DNA of 64,000 nucleotides, from assembly GCF_000382165.1 (NCBI RefSeq), contig NZ_KB907716.1, positions 1-64,000 of the forward strand, written 5' to 3'. Numbering within the stretch: position 1 is the stretch's first letter; each line of letters begins with the position of its first letter. The translations under genes and the position numbers were made by a program. Origin of the DNA: Arsukibacterium perlucidum DSM 18276 (GTDB lineage Bacteria; Pseudomonadota; Gammaproteobacteria; Enterobacterales; Alteromonadaceae). Below are positions 15,413 through 28,385 of this stretch, one piece after another. Under the pieces are notes generated by a model. That model had not been told where the DNA came from. It worked only from the letters and a program-made list of their open reading frames with translations, and did no database searches.

Positions 15413-17728
15413 ATGGAAATATTGTTAATTTTGGTTTTGGCTGTGGTAGTGATACTCGGGGTTACCGATATCCGGCGTAGCCTGATTAGTAAACCGGTAT
15501 TTGCGGTATTTAAAAAGATCTTACCGCCGCTATCTGACACCGAGCGCGAGGCTATGGAAGCGGGTGATGTCTGGTGGGATGGTGAGTTGTTTAAGGGTAA
15601 ACCTGACTGGCAAAAACTGCACAGTATTCCTAAAGCGGAGCTGTCTGCAGACGAGCAGGCTTTTATGGATAACCAAGTAGAAACCCTGCTCGCCATGCTG
15701 GATGATTATAAAATTGTCCAGGAAGACCGCGATTTACCAAAAGAAGTATGGGATTACATTAAGCGCGAAGGTTTTTTTGCGATGATTATTCCCAAAGCTT
15801 ATGGCGGCCGTGAGTTTTCTGCGATTGCCAACTCTACCATAGTTTCCAGAATTGCCAGCCGCAGTTTAACTGCGGCAGTAACTGTAATGGTGCCTAACTC
15901 ATTAGGCCCGGGTGAGTTATTAATGCACTATGGCACTCAGGAGCAGAAAGATTTCTGGTTACCAAGCCTGGCTAATGGCACAGATGTGCCTTGTTTTGCT
16001 CTGACCGGCCCGGAAGCAGGCTCTGATGCCGGCGGCATCCCGGATACCGGGGTTATTTGCAAAGGTGAATTTGAAGGTAAGGAAGTACTGGGCATCAAAC
16101 TTAACTGGGATAAGCGTTACATTACCCTGGCACCGGTTGCCACTGTATTGGGGCTGGCGTTTAAACTATTCGATCCTGAAAAGTTATTAGGTGATAAAGC
16201 AGAGCTGGGAATTACCTGTGCGCTTATTCCGACCAGCCATAAAGGGGTGGAAATAGGCGATCGTCATTTTCCGATGAATATGGCTTTTATGAACGGCACT
16301 ACCTACGGTAAAGACGTGTTTATCCCGATTGACTGGATTATTGGTGGTCCGGATTATGCCGGTCGGGGCTGGCGGATGCTGGTAGAGTGTTTATCAGCCG
16401 GCCGTGGCATATCGTTGCCAGCGCTGGCAACGGCTACCGGCCACTTAGCAACGCGGATGACCAGTGCCTATGGTTATGTCCGTCAGCAGTTTGGTATGTC
16501 TATTGGTAAGTTTGAGGGCGTACAGGAAGGCATGGCCCGGATAGGCGCTTTTACCTACACCCTGGAAGCGATGCGGGTGATGACTGCCGGTGCTATTGAT
16601 TTAAAACTGAGCCCTTCTGTGGTAACTGCCATTGCCAAATATCATATGACAGAAATGTCGCGCACCTTATTAAATGATGCCTTTGATATCCATGCGGGGC
16701 GAGCCATTCAGTGTGGGCCGATGAACTATCTGGCTCACGGCTATATGGGGATCCCAATTTCAATAACGGTAGAGGGCGCAAATATTCTGACCCGCAACCT
16801 GATGATTTTTGGTCAGGGCGCTACCCGTTGCCATCCGTACGTGCTGGCAGAACTTGAAGCAGCAGCTAACCCTGATGCAGACGAAGGCCTGAAACAGTTT
16901 GATAAACTGCTGCTAAGCCATGTCGGTTTTGCTATCGGCAATACCTTTGCAGCATTGTGGCAGGGCTTAACAGCGGGCGCCTTTAACAGCGCACCGGTTG
17001 CCGGTGAAACAGCTCGTTATTATAAGCAGCTAAGCCGGATGAGCCGGGCGTTGGCGCTCAGTGCCGATGTGTCGATGCTGATGTTAGGTGGTGATTTAAA
17101 ACGCAAAGAAATGTTATCTGCCCGGTTGGGTGATGTGTTAAGCCACTTGTATATTGCCTCGGCAGTGTTGAAATTTTATGAAGATAATGGTCGTCAGCAT
17201 GCTGATTTACCCTTTGTTCATTACAGTGTACAGCGCTCATTGTTTGAAATTGGCAAGGCCCTGGATGGTTTTCTGGCGAACTTCCCAAACCGGATTGTCG
17301 CGCGGGTTATTCGCACTCTGGTGTTCCCGTTTGGCATCGGCTACAAAATGCCGGATGATGATATCGCTATTGCTATTTGCACCGCGCTGGCTAAGCCGGG
17401 AGTTATCCGCGACCGGTTAACCCACCTCTGTTTCATTGGTCAGGGTGAAGATGATGCCACCGGCCTGATGGAGTCAGCGTTTGTTGCCATGCACAAAGCG
17501 CAACCGGTAATGAAGAAAATTTACCAGGCACAGCGTGACGGCAAACTTGGCCGTAAACTGCCGCTGGCAGAGACCATAACGCAGGCATTGGTGCAGCAGG
17601 TTATCACTGAGGCTGAAGCCGCGCAGTTAACAGAAATGAACCGGTTACGCTTTAAATCAATTTCGGTTGATAGCTTTAAGCCCGGGGTGCTGTCAGCAAT
17701 GACTATTAACAAGCAAAATGCGGCCTGA
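15413..17728 (+). CDS. fadE: Acyl-CoA dehydrogenase, first step of beta-oxidation
   Basis: FadE oxidises acyl-CoA to trans-2-enoyl-CoA with FAD. At 771 residues it belongs to the long FadE type (E. coli 814) with an N-terminal membrane helix (MEILLILVLAVVVILGVTDI). The acyl-CoA dehydrogenase core includes LTGPEAGSDAGGIPD, CLSAGRGISLPALAT and AIQCGPMNYLAHGYMGIPI, followed by the FadE-type C-terminal domain to about residue 760. The AAGGA ribosome-binding site lies 8 nt before ATG. It follows psrA in one operon and a strong terminator closes the unit. Confidence 0.96.
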   Translation: MEILLILVLAVVVILGVTDIRRSLISKPVFAVFKKILPPLSDTEREAMEAGDVWWDGELFKGKPDWQKLHSIPKAELSADEQAFMDNQVETLLAMLDDYKIVQEDRDLPKEVWDYIKREGFFAMIIPKAYGGREFSAIANSTIVSRIASRSLTAAVTVMVPNSLGPGELLMHYGTQEQKDFWLPSLANGTDVPCFALTGPEAGSDAGGIPDTGVICKGEFEGKEVLGIKLNWDKRYITLAPVATVLGLAFKLFDPEKLLGDKAELGITCALIPTSHKGVEIGDRHFPMNMAFMNGTTYGKDVFIPIDWIIGGPDYAGRGWRMLVECLSAGRGISLPALATATGHLATRMTSAYGYVRQQFGMSIGKFEGVQEGMARIGAFTYTLEAMRVMTAGAIDLKLSPSVVTAIAKYHMTEMSRTLLNDAFDIHAGRAIQCGPMNYLAHGYMGIPISITVEGANILTRNLMIFGQGATRCHPYVLAELEAAANPDADEGLKQFDKLLLSHVGFAIGNTFAALWQGLTAGAFNSAPVAGETARYYKQLSRMSRALALSADVSMLMLGGDLKRKEMLSARLGDVLSHLYIASAVLKFYEDNGRQHADLPFVHYSVQRSLFEIGKALDGFLANFPNRIVARVIRTLVFPFGIGYKMPDDDIAIAICTALAKPGVIRDRLTHLCFIGQGEDDATGLMESAFVAMHKAQPVMKKIYQAQRDGKLGRKLPLAETITQALVQQVITEAEAAQLTEMNRLRFKSISVDSFKPGVLSAMTINKQNAA

Positions 17729-17749
17729 TATTAATAGGGCTTAAGCATC

Positions 17750-17782
17750 AAAAAAACCGGAGTAAATTGCTCCGGTTTTTTT
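17750..17782. terminator. Bidirectional terminator after fadE
   Basis: AACCGGAG-TAAATTG-CTCCGGTT is flanked by A-rich and T-rich runs of about seven. It separates fadE from the converging leucine dehydrogenase gene. Confidence 0.85.
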
Positions 17783-17830
17783 ATAGCCATACCTTATGGT
17801 AACGGCGGCAAGGTAACGGCAACAGTTAAC

Positions 17831-18874
17831 TTATTGCTGGCCGCGACTGATAATTTCCTGAGCCATCACATCAGCGATGTCGCTGGTAGGTTTGCCTTCT
17901 GCATCGGCGCGCTGGAAAATATTCAGCAGGGTGTGATAAATCTGGTTAACCTTAGCCGTTGACTCCGCTTCATTGTAGCCCTGTGGTCGCATTTCACAGG
18001 CAACGTTAATAATACCGCCGGCGTTAATCACGTAATCCGGTGCATATAAAATACCGCGCTGGCGCAGCATTTCACCATGGCGCGCTTGTTTTAACTGGTT
18101 ATTGGCGCAGCCAGCCACTACTTTGGCTTTTAACAGGCTAATGGTTTCATCGTTCAGGGTTGCACCGAGCGCACAGGGGGCGTAAATATCTGAGTCAACT
18201 TCATAAATGCCGTGCAGGCCGACAGCCGTTGCACCAAACTGATTAACTGCCCGCTCAACCGCAGTCTGATTAATATCAGTAACGATAAGTTTGGCGCCTT
18301 CTTTATGCAAATGCTCACACAAATAAAAGCCAACACTGCCAAGGCCCTGTACCGCTACCGTTTTGCCGGCTAAATCAGCCGAACCAAATTTATGCATAGC
18401 GGCAGCTTTAATACCCTGATAAGTTCCCAGCGCGGTAAAAGGCCCCGGATTACCACTTTTCCCCTCTAAACCGGCCACAAAAGGTGTTTCTTTGTTTACC
18501 TGCATAATGTCGCCAGTGGTAATATTAACGTCTTCGGCGCTGTAATAACTGCCACCCAGCCGATGCAGCATCCGACCAAATGCCCGGAATAATGCTTCAG
18601 ATTTAATGGTTTTGGCATCACCGATTATTACCGATTTACCGCCACCTAACGGCAGACCCGCCATGGCATTTTTGTATGTCATACCGCGGGATAAGCGTAA
18701 TACATCGTCAATGGCTGCTTCATCAGTGGCGTAGTTCCACAAGCGACAGCCACCTACGGCCGGCCCCAAACGGGTGCTATGGACGGCAATAATTGCCCGT
18801 AAACCGGTTTCCTGGTCACTGCAAAACACGACTTGTTCATGGTTGTCGAATTCAGGATGATTAAATACTGCCAC
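17831..18874 (-). CDS. ldh: Leucine dehydrogenase (Glu/Leu/Phe/Val dehydrogenase family)
   Basis: It reversibly deaminates leucine and other branched-chain amino acids to 2-oxo acids with NAD, feeding branched-chain catabolism. With the GTG start at 18874 the protein is 347 residues, begins VAVFNHPEFDNHEQVVFCSD and puts the catalytic lysine of GLPLGGGKSVIIG at position 80, the standard number. GGAG stands 8 nt before this GTG. An ATG at 19018 would add 48 residues without family support. The NAD-binding loop is VAVQGLGSVGFYL. The gene appears monocistronic; two dyads lie upstream. Confidence 0.93.
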   Translation of the reverse strand: MAVFNHPEFDNHEQVVFCSDQETGLRAIIAVHSTRLGPAVGGCRLWNYATDEAAIDDVLRLSRGMTYKNAMAGLPLGGGKSVIIGDAKTIKSEALFRAFGRMLHRLGGSYYSAEDVNITTGDIMQVNKETPFVAGLEGKSGNPGPFTALGTYQGIKAAAMHKFGSADLAGKTVAVQGLGSVGFYLCEHLHKEGAKLIVTDINQTAVERAVNQFGATAVGLHGIYEVDSDIYAPCALGATLNDETISLLKAKVVAGCANNQLKQARHGEMLRQRGILYAPDYVINAGGIINVACEMRPQGYNEAESTAKVNQIYHTLLNIFQRADAEGKPTSDIADVMAQEIISRGQQ

Positions 18875-18912
18875 TTCTGATTCTCCCTCGGGTTTAATCT
18901 GGCTGTTAATGC

Positions 18913-18927
18913 GTGACACTACGTCAC
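18913..18927. promoter_or_regulatory. Dyad operator candidate before leucine dehydrogenase
   Basis: GTGAC-ACTAC-GTCAC is an exact 5-bp inverted repeat with a 5-bp spacer, 38 bp before the GTG start. It could bind a dimeric regulator. It does not match the LiuR consensus I know for branched-chain catabolism. Confidence 0.4.
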
Positions 18928-19006
18928 TTTTTTGCGCCGCGGAATGTAACATTTCAACCTGAGTTACGCTATGTTTCGCCAAAAATAATAGCTGGTAAGA
19001 CAAGTA

Positions 19007-19020
19007 AATTGTCGACAATT
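19007..19020. promoter_or_regulatory. Perfect 14-bp palindrome upstream of leucine dehydrogenase
   Basis: AATTGTCGACAATT is a perfect palindrome between the divergent leucine dehydrogenase and DUF4826 genes. Its TTGTCGACAA core looks like GntR-family operators. It could control either gene. Confidence 0.4.
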
Positions 19021-19100
19021 AACACCGCAGCTTGATTGTCAGATCAGACTCCCTTAAAGTACCGGGATCTGACAGATAATTATAATTGGAAGCGTAAAAA

Positions 19101-19550
19101 ATGAGTGAGCAGTTAACTCAGGTACAACAGCAAGAACAACAAGCCGCTACTGAACAACAGCGGGCAGAGTGGGTAAGAAAACAGTATCAGCAGGCGAATC
19201 AGTATCTGGCTGGCAAAGGAATTATCCCCGATAATGTCGCGGTAACGGAAAGTTGTTATTTACCACCACTGGTGGCGGTTTGGAAACTTAACACCAGAGA
19301 TAATAAGTCGTACTGGGTGATCAGTGGTGATTTACCTACTGACCATATGCCATTTTCTGCCGCAGCCACGGCTCGTGATGCAATGCGCTCGTTCTCACTA
19401 AACTGGCAGTTAAAAGCAGAGCATATTGTTAACAGTGAATCAATTGATAAAACCCAGCAGGACTTTGCCAATTTGCTGGTTGCCCGCGCGCAGGGATTAT
19501 ACGAATTGTTTGAAGACGACTCCTTGTGGCAGGCGCCGACCAAGCGTTAA
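19101..19550 (+). CDS. DUF4826 family protein
   Basis: The 149-residue cytosolic protein starts with a Gln-rich stretch (EQLTQVQQQEQQAATEQQ), then WVRKQYQQANQYLAGKGIIP and YLPPLVAVWKLNT, followed by YWVISGDLPTDHMPF. This matches the DUF4826 family of Alteromonadales as I remember it. No function or catalytic residue is known. It is monocistronic, with GGAAGCG 9 nt before ATG and a strong terminator after it. It is divergent from leucine dehydrogenase. Confidence 0.85.
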   Translation: MSEQLTQVQQQEQQAATEQQRAEWVRKQYQQANQYLAGKGIIPDNVAVTESCYLPPLVAVWKLNTRDNKSYWVISGDLPTDHMPFSAAATARDAMRSFSLNWQLKAEHIVNSESIDKTQQDFANLLVARAQGLYELFEDDSLWQAPTKR

Positions 19551-19576
19551 TCTGTAACGAAGCGCATACAGTTAAT

Positions 19577-19605
19577 AAAAAAACCGCAGTTGCTGCGGTT
19601 TTTTA
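19577..19605. terminator. Bidirectional terminator after the DUF4826 gene
   Basis: AACCGCAG-TTG-CTGCGGTT with seven A before and six T after. It separates converging DUF4826 and roxA genes. Confidence 0.85.
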
Positions 19606-19649
19606 TTTGCGTCCGCCACAGATTACAGCTGGCCGGTTCAACTCAGAAC

Positions 19650-20804
19650 TTACTCTGAAAAATGCCAGTATCCAAGATTAATCAGATGAACTAATAAGCC
19701 GAGGCGCTCAGGCACCTCCAGAAAATGGCGGCATTGCTGTTCATCAAGTTGGCGCTGTTCGGTTAAAAGCTTAGCGGTGGCAAGCTCATTGCCTGGCAGC
19801 AGGTATTGCTCGCCGTTAATAAACAACGCAATATCAGCATTGACATCAGCCTGATGATAACAACAGCGTAAGCCGCCGGTCAGGGTCAGCACCGAGCCTT
19901 CTTCCAGATATTCAGCAATTTCATCAGCCTGATAATGTGGGTCTGGCTCCTGCAAGTCTAACTCATGCTTGGCCCTGCTAATGTATTGGCCAAACCATAA
20001 CGGCAAGCTTTGCTCGTCACTCACCAATTGTTGCAGTAATTGCTTTACCTGAGCTAAATCAGCGCTGCCCAGTTCACCAATATTCTGGCATACCGGCCGC
20101 TCTGGATCGGTAAAGCGCTGGCCGCTAATGTCGTTGTCAATCAGGTAATCGGCCAGCCCGGTCAGTAAGTCTTTCTGGGCTGGAGCCCGGAAGCCGACTG
20201 AATAGTTTAAACTGTTCTCAAGCGAAATACCTTCGTGCGGGCAGCCTGGTGGAATATACAATATATCGCCTGGCTCCATTACCACATCAATACAGGCCTG
20301 AAAAGGACTAACCTGTAATAACCTTGGATGCGGGCAGAATTGTTGCAGCGTACTGTCAGGCATGCCTACCCGCCAATGCCGCTTGCCCTGGCCCTGGATA
20401 ATGAATACATCATACTGATCCAGATGTGGGCCTACGCCGCCGCCCGGGGTAGAAAAGCTGACCATTAAATCATCTATCCGCCAGTTTGGAATAAAGCGGA
20501 AGGGCTCAAGCAGCTGAGCTGCCTCAGCATGCCAGTGATCAACGGCCTGGACTAAAATTGTCCAGTCGCGCTCGCCAAAGCGGCTGAAATCGGTAATTGG
20601 GCCGGTTTCAAGCTGCCAGTCACCGTTGGCACATTGTACTACCCGTGATTCGACTTCTTCTTCCAGTGCCAGGCCGGCCAGCTCATCAGGCGACAGCGGG
20701 TCACTAAACTGCTTAAAGCCTTGTTTTAGTAATAGCGGTTTTTTTTGCCAGAACTCAGCTAAAAACCGTGCCGGGGTCAGGTCGGCAAAATTAAGTGCAT
20801 ACAT
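19650..20804 (-). CDS. roxA: Ribosomal protein L16 arginine hydroxylase (ROXA/YcfD)
   Basis: A 2-oxoglutarate/Fe(II) oxygenase of the JmjC cupin type; the E. coli homologue hydroxylates an arginine of ribosomal protein L16. The 384-residue protein shows the metal triad in GPHLDQYDVF (H127, D129) and GCPHEGIS (H190), and the N-terminal FWQKKPLLLKQGF typical of the family. It is the last gene of the rluE-nudJ-mnmA-hflD-purB-roxA run, 4 bp after purB. In E. coli phoPQ lies between purB and roxA; they are absent here. Confidence 0.93.
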   Translation of the reverse strand: MYALNFADLTPARFLAEFWQKKPLLLKQGFKQFSDPLSPDELAGLALEEEVESRVVQCANGDWQLETGPITDFSRFGERDWTILVQAVDHWHAEAAQLLEPFRFIPNWRIDDLMVSFSTPGGGVGPHLDQYDVFIIQGQGKRHWRVGMPDSTLQQFCPHPRLLQVSPFQACIDVVMEPGDILYIPPGCPHEGISLENSLNYSVGFRAPAQKDLLTGLADYLIDNDISGQRFTDPERPVCQNIGELGSADLAQVKQLLQQLVSDEQSLPLWFGQYISRAKHELDLQEPDPHYQADEIAEYLEEGSVLTLTGGLRCCYHQADVNADIALFINGEQYLLPGNELATAKLLTEQRQLDEQQCRHFLEVPERLGLLVHLINLGYWHFSE

Positions 20805-20808
20805 AGGG

Positions 20809-22197
<1,389 letters not shown>

Positions 22198-22827
22198 TTA
22201 AGGTGTGGTTTGTGCCAGCATATGTCTGGCAGCAGCAACAAGTTTACGACGTTGAAAAATGAAATTCAGCCGGCTACCGCCAGCCTGGCGCCACAGTACG
22301 GCCGCCCGAACCGCTGCCAGCAGCAACGCCCGGACTTTTTGTTGTATTGCGGTTTGTTGCAGCAGATCAGGTTGACCGTATACCTGAATGCGGCTGCCGA
22401 GGCTACTGATGCAATCACTGTAGATATCAGCAAAACGGCCAACGATGGTGTCGTCAGTAACGGCAAAGTGCTGTAGCTGACGCTCCAGCTGACCTAGTTG
22501 TTTGCCAAGCTCAGCCATATTGGCCTGGTTTTTATTTAGTTTACGCTCCAGTGCCAGCACGCCTACCAGATAACGGGTAAACTCCACATCCCTGTTGCTG
22601 CTATCACCAAGCTGGCTAATAACACTCTGCAAACCGCTGCGGATCAGGTTCAGATCATCACCATATACCGCTAGCGGCGAGTCTGGATTCAGGTTAGTAA
22701 TGCTGGCCAGGGTGGTTTGATAAAGCTCTTGGTCCAGTTTGTTATGCCGGGCCAGGCTTTGCAGTAAACTGATAGCCTGGCTTAAACCGGCCAGACCAAT
22801 AATTTGAGTAGATAAAGACGTTTGCAT
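22198..22827 (-). CDS. hflD: High-frequency lysogenization protein HflD homologue
   Basis: The 209-residue, mostly helical protein has the HflD features: an N-terminal AGLSQAISLLQSLA stretch, TRYLVGVLALERKL, and the basic C-terminal VRALLLAAVRAAVLWRQAGG segment. In E. coli HflD is a peripheral membrane protein that binds lambda CII; its cellular role is unclear. It begins 2 bp after mnmA, the same neighbour as in E. coli. Confidence 0.93.
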   Translation of the reverse strand: MQTSLSTQIIGLAGLSQAISLLQSLARHNKLDQELYQTTLASITNLNPDSPLAVYGDDLNLIRSGLQSVISQLGDSSNRDVEFTRYLVGVLALERKLNKNQANMAELGKQLGQLERQLQHFAVTDDTIVGRFADIYSDCISSLGSRIQVYGQPDLLQQTAIQQKVRALLLAAVRAAVLWRQAGGSRLNFIFQRRKLVAAARHMLAQTTP

Positions 22828-22829
22828 AA

Positions 22830-23933
22830 TTATTTAATGGCCTTGTCGATAATACCGCCGCCTAAGCAGACGTCATCAAGATAAAATACCGCTGACTGAC
22901 CCGGGGTAACAGCTTTTTGGGGCTGGTCGAATACAACGTTTACCTGGCCGTCAGCCAGTGGGGTCAGGGTACAGCTGATATCGGTTTGCCGGTAGCGGGT
23001 TTTGACAGTACAACGCAATGTGCTTAACGGCCCCTTGCGGTCGACCCAGTCTAACTGACTGGCAACAAGACCCGTGGCCAGTAACGCCGGGTGATCATGA
23101 CCCTGCGCAACCAGCAGCCGGTTTTGCTGTAAGTCTTTACCGACGACATACCAGGGGTCATCGCTACCATCACGCAGGCCGCCGATTTTTAAACCTTTAC
23201 GCTGGCCAAGAGTATGATACATCAGGCCATCGTGGCGGCCCAGTATCTGTTGATCGTCAATGCTGACGATATCACCGGGTTGGGCAGGCAGATATTGCTG
23301 CAAAAAATCTTTGAATTTACGCTCGCCAATAAAACAGATACCGGTAGAGTCTTTTTTATCGTGGGTTACTAAACCTTGCTGCTCGGCTATAGCCCGCACC
23401 GCTGGTTTTTCCAGTTCGCCTATTGGAAACAAAGTCTGGCCAACGTGCTCTTCGCCCAGCGTATACAAAAAATAGCTTTGATCTTTATTGTTATCTAAAC
23501 CACGCAGTAACTGCCAGTGGCCGTTGTGCAGCCGGCGGCGGACATAATGGCCGGTCGCGATATAATCTGCACCCAGAGCTTCGGCAGCAAACTCGAGAAA
23601 CGCTTTAAATTTTATTTCTTTATTACACATGATATCCGGGTTTGGGGTGCGGCCTGCCCGGTATTCAGCAAGAAAATATTCAAATACGTTGTCCCAGTAC
23701 TCAGCGGCAAAGTTTACCTTGTGCAGGACAATGCCCAGTTTATCGCAAACCTGCTGAGCATCGTGCATATCTTCAGCGGCAGCGCAATATTCGTCATTGT
23801 CGTCTTCTTCCCAGTTTTTCATAAACAGGCCTTCAACCTGATAACCCTGTTGGATTAATAAATAGGCTGACACTGAAGAATCTACGCCGCCGGACATGCC
23901 GACGATGACTTTTTTGCTGCTGTTATCTGACAT
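22830..23933 (-). CDS. mnmA: tRNA-specific 2-thiouridylase
   Basis: MnmA adds sulfur to U34 of tRNA-Lys, -Glu and -Gln using persulfide from the TusE relay. The 367-residue protein has the PP-loop [15 protein letters not shown], the first catalytic cysteine in [12 protein letters not shown] and the second in [12 protein letters not shown], plus the conserved [11 protein letters not shown]. It stands directly before hflD, as in E. coli, and 67 bp after nudJ. Confidence 0.97.
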   Translation of the reverse strand: MSDNSSKKVIVGMSGGVDSSVSAYLLIQQGYQVEGLFMKNWEEDDNDEYCAAAEDMHDAQQVCDKLGIVLHKVNFAAEYWDNVFEYFLAEYRAGRTPNPDIMCNKEIKFKAFLEFAAEALGADYIATGHYVRRRLHNGHWQLLRGLDNNKDQSYFLYTLGEEHVGQTLFPIGELEKPAVRAIAEQQGLVTHDKKDSTGICFIGERKFKDFLQQYLPAQPGDIVSIDDQQILGRHDGLMYHTLGQRKGLKIGGLRDGSDDPWYVVGKDLQQNRLLVAQGHDHPALLATGLVASQLDWVDRKGPLSTLRCTVKTRYRQTDISCTLTPLADGQVNVVFDQPQKAVTPGQSAVFYLDDVCLGGGIIDKAIK

Positions 23934-24000
23934 TACACCACATGGCTCTTACAAAAAATAAGGCGCGGAGTATAGCACCAATTTGCCGGGTAAAAAATTG

Positions 24001-24453
24001 TTATCGCGGGCTCTGAATCAGTTTTAGTGGCATTTTCAACCCGGACAGATAGCTCTTTATTGCATCAGTTACCAGGGCACTGCGAACCGGCAGTGCATGG
24101 CGGTTAAGCTCGTTAGCTGTTAACCAGTGCAGTGCCAGTATGTCTGAGTCTTGAGGTTTATAATGCGTTGGTAATTCGCGAGGTTCAAATACAAAGTTAA
24201 TTCGTACAAAATTAAGCCCGTCGGTGTGTAGCTGCGAAATGCCTAACCAGCTGTCGGCGTCCAGTGACAGTCCGGTTTCTTCATACAATTCGCGGCTTAC
24301 TGCGCTAAGTAAATCTTCGTCGGCTTCCATATGTCCAGCAGGCTGATTAAGCACACGGCAACCCGTTACTTTATCTATCTCTTCGACCAGTAAAAATTTA
24401 TTTTGATAGTACAGGACCGCTGCAACGGTTAAATGTAGTTGTGTTCTGTTCAT
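24001..24453 (-). CDS. nudJ: NudJ-like Nudix phosphatase
   Basis: The 150-residue protein begins [20 protein letters not shown] and has a Nudix box that follows [20 protein letters not shown], ending in TGL. E. coli NudJ hydrolyses thiamine pyrophosphates and nucleoside triphosphates. ATG at 24453 overlaps the rluE stop as ATGA, so the two are translationally coupled; an upstream in-frame ATG inside rluE is less likely. Order rluE-nudJ-mnmA equals that of E. coli. Confidence 0.92.
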   Translation of the reverse strand: MNRTQLHLTVAAVLYYQNKFLLVEEIDKVTGCRVLNQPAGHMEADEDLLSAVSRELYEETGLSLDADSWLGISQLHTDGLNFVRINFVFEPRELPTHYKPQDSDILALHWLTANELNRHALPVRSALVTDAIKSYLSGLKMPLKLIQSPR

Positions 24454-25070
24454 AAATTTACTACCTGAAACTCTCCGGGTTGCAGCGTGTTCAGATGCCA
24501 TGCGCCGATCTGGCTACGTACCAGACGCAAGGTGGCAAAACCGACTGCTGCAGTCATTCGTCTTACCTGACGGTTACGGCCTTCAGTTATAGTCAGACTT
24601 ATCCAACTGGTAGGAATATTTGCCCGATAACGTACCGGTGGATCACGGGGCCATAATGGTGGGGGCATAATACGTTCGGCAACGGCAGGCAGTGTAGGAC
24701 CATCTTTAAGCACAACGCCAGCTCGAAGTTGTGCCAAAGCCTGCTCGGTGATCTCTCCTTCAACCTGCACCCAATAGGTTTTAGGCGCTTTATGTTTAGG
24801 GTCACTTAACTGGTGCTGAGTCTGACCACAATTGGTTAGTAACAGCAAGCCTTCGCTGTCGCGGTCGAGTCTACCAGCAGGATACACCTCTTTTAACGGG
24901 ATAAAGTCAGCGAGAGTAGCGCGTGCTGGTGTGCTGTTATCAGTAAACTGACTCAACACATCGTAAGGTTTATTGAACAATACCAATAATGGAGTGTCGA
25001 CCTTGGTCCTATTGTTTTTTCCGTTAATTGGCTTATGTTGCCTGTGGCGATAAGGCGTTGGCTGTTTCAA
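24450..25070 (-). CDS. rluE: 23S rRNA pseudouridine(2457) synthase
   Basis: An RsuA-type pseudouridine synthase of 206 residues. The catalytic aspartate is in [18 protein letters not shown], and [18 protein letters not shown] is the conserved C-terminal motif. The N-terminus has a basic extension ([19 protein letters not shown]) but no S4 domain, as in RluE. It is divergent from the isocitrate dehydrogenase gene, the same neighbourhood as rluE/icd of E. coli. Confidence 0.93.
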   Translation of the reverse strand: MKQPTPYRHRQHKPINGKNNRTKVDTPLLVLFNKPYDVLSQFTDNSTPARATLADFIPLKEVYPAGRLDRDSEGLLLLTNCGQTQHQLSDPKHKAPKTYWVQVEGEITEQALAQLRAGVVLKDGPTLPAVAERIMPPPLWPRDPPVRYRANIPTSWISLTITEGRNRQVRRMTAAVGFATLRLVRSQIGAWHLNTLQPGEFQVVNL

Positions 25071-25218
25071 AGCTATTTCCTATGAGTCTCTTAGCGTTGC
25101 GCGATGTCAGCGACGCGGCTGGCAATGCTGCGCCTGTTTTAATCAGTTTGATGCTGATATACTAATCACCGTTGTTTTTGCTGCGTTTTAAACAATAATC
25201 TGAGTTTTACAGTGTTAG

Positions 25219-27513
<2,295 letters not shown>

Positions 27514-27536
27514 ACGGGCTTAATTGGTCGCTAAAT

Positions 27537-27566
27537 AAAAAAAGCAGGCGTAATGCCTGCTTTTTT
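27537..27566. terminator. Bidirectional terminator after isocitrate dehydrogenase
   Basis: AGCAGGC-GTAAT-GCCTGCT (27543-27561) is flanked by A and T runs of six or more. It separates the gene from converging cspD. Confidence 0.85.
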
Positions 27567-27608
27567 ATTAGTACTTGCCGATGCCAGGTCGGTACAACGA
27601 TGGAAAAG

Positions 27609-27821
27609 TTATTCTTCGCCGGGGAGCTTAATATTAACAGCATGCAGCCCTTTCGGGCCTTCAGATAGATCGAACACCACATCCTGGCCTGCTTTTAGCG
27701 TGCGGTAGCCATCCATGCTAATGGTAGAATAATGCGCGAAGATATCTTCATCACGGCCATCTTCACGAATAAACCCAAATCCCTTGGCATTATTGAACCA
27801 TTTTACTTTACCGGTAGCCAT
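27609..27821 (-). CDS. cspD: Cold-shock-like protein CspD
   Basis: The 70-residue cold-shock domain protein has RNP1 KGFGFIRE and RNP2-like DIFAHYSTI. Its place divergent from clpS-clpA identifies it as CspD, which in E. coli binds single-stranded DNA and inhibits replication in stationary phase. It starts MATGKVKWFNNAKGFGF with a strong GGAAG-type ribosome-binding site. Confidence 0.93.
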   Translation of the reverse strand: MATGKVKWFNNAKGFGFIREDGRDEDIFAHYSTISMDGYRTLKAGQDVVFDLSEGPKGLHAVNIKLPGEE

Positions 27822-28012
27822 ACTACTTACTTCCTTCTCTAAGTTAGCTATATTCTGTATTCTAGAGTGTACTTGAAGGGGACATATCCAGCCCCAACAT
27901 CTAATGTAGATAATTTAAGCAAACAGTCAAGCTATTTGCAAAAATAGTGCGAATTTTTTACTAATTTTTAATAAAGCGTCTTTGCTGGTTGGCGCAGGCA
28001 TGGCTATAGTTT

Positions 28013-28333
28013 ATGAGCGGTAAGCAAAATTTAGATACAAAACACGATGACCTGGCAGAGTTAACCCGACAAAAGGTAACTCCACCACCAATGTATAAGG
28101 TTATTTTACACAACGACGACTACACTCCTATGGACTTTGTGATCGATGTACTCACCCGTTTTTTTAATATGCAGTATGAAAAAGCCAGTGAAATAATGTT
28201 GAAGGTACATTACGAGGGCAGTGCAGTATGTGGAATTTTTACTGCTGAAATTGCAGAAACTAAAGTACAGCAGGTGCAGCAATATGCAAAAGAGCATCAG
28301 CACCCGCTTTTGTGCACAATGGAGCGCGCTTAG
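28013..28333 (+). CDS. clpS: ClpS adaptor for N-degron substrates
   Basis: The 106-residue adaptor delivers proteins with Leu, Phe, Tyr or Trp N-termini to ClpAP. The peptide-binding pocket residues are in [20 protein letters not shown], and [21 protein letters not shown] is the family's second signature. It lies 52 bp before clpA. The same window holds the Bpt and Aat transferases that create its substrates. Confidence 0.97.
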   Translation: MSGKQNLDTKHDDLAELTRQKVTPPPMYKVILHNDDYTPMDFVIDVLTRFFNMQYEKASEIMLKVHYEGSAVCGIFTAEIAETKVQQVQQYAKEHQHPLLCTMERA

Positions 28334-28385
28334 GTATGTCTTGGCATGGTCTGGAAGTGGTTCTCAGGGGTATTGGGAGTGAGCT

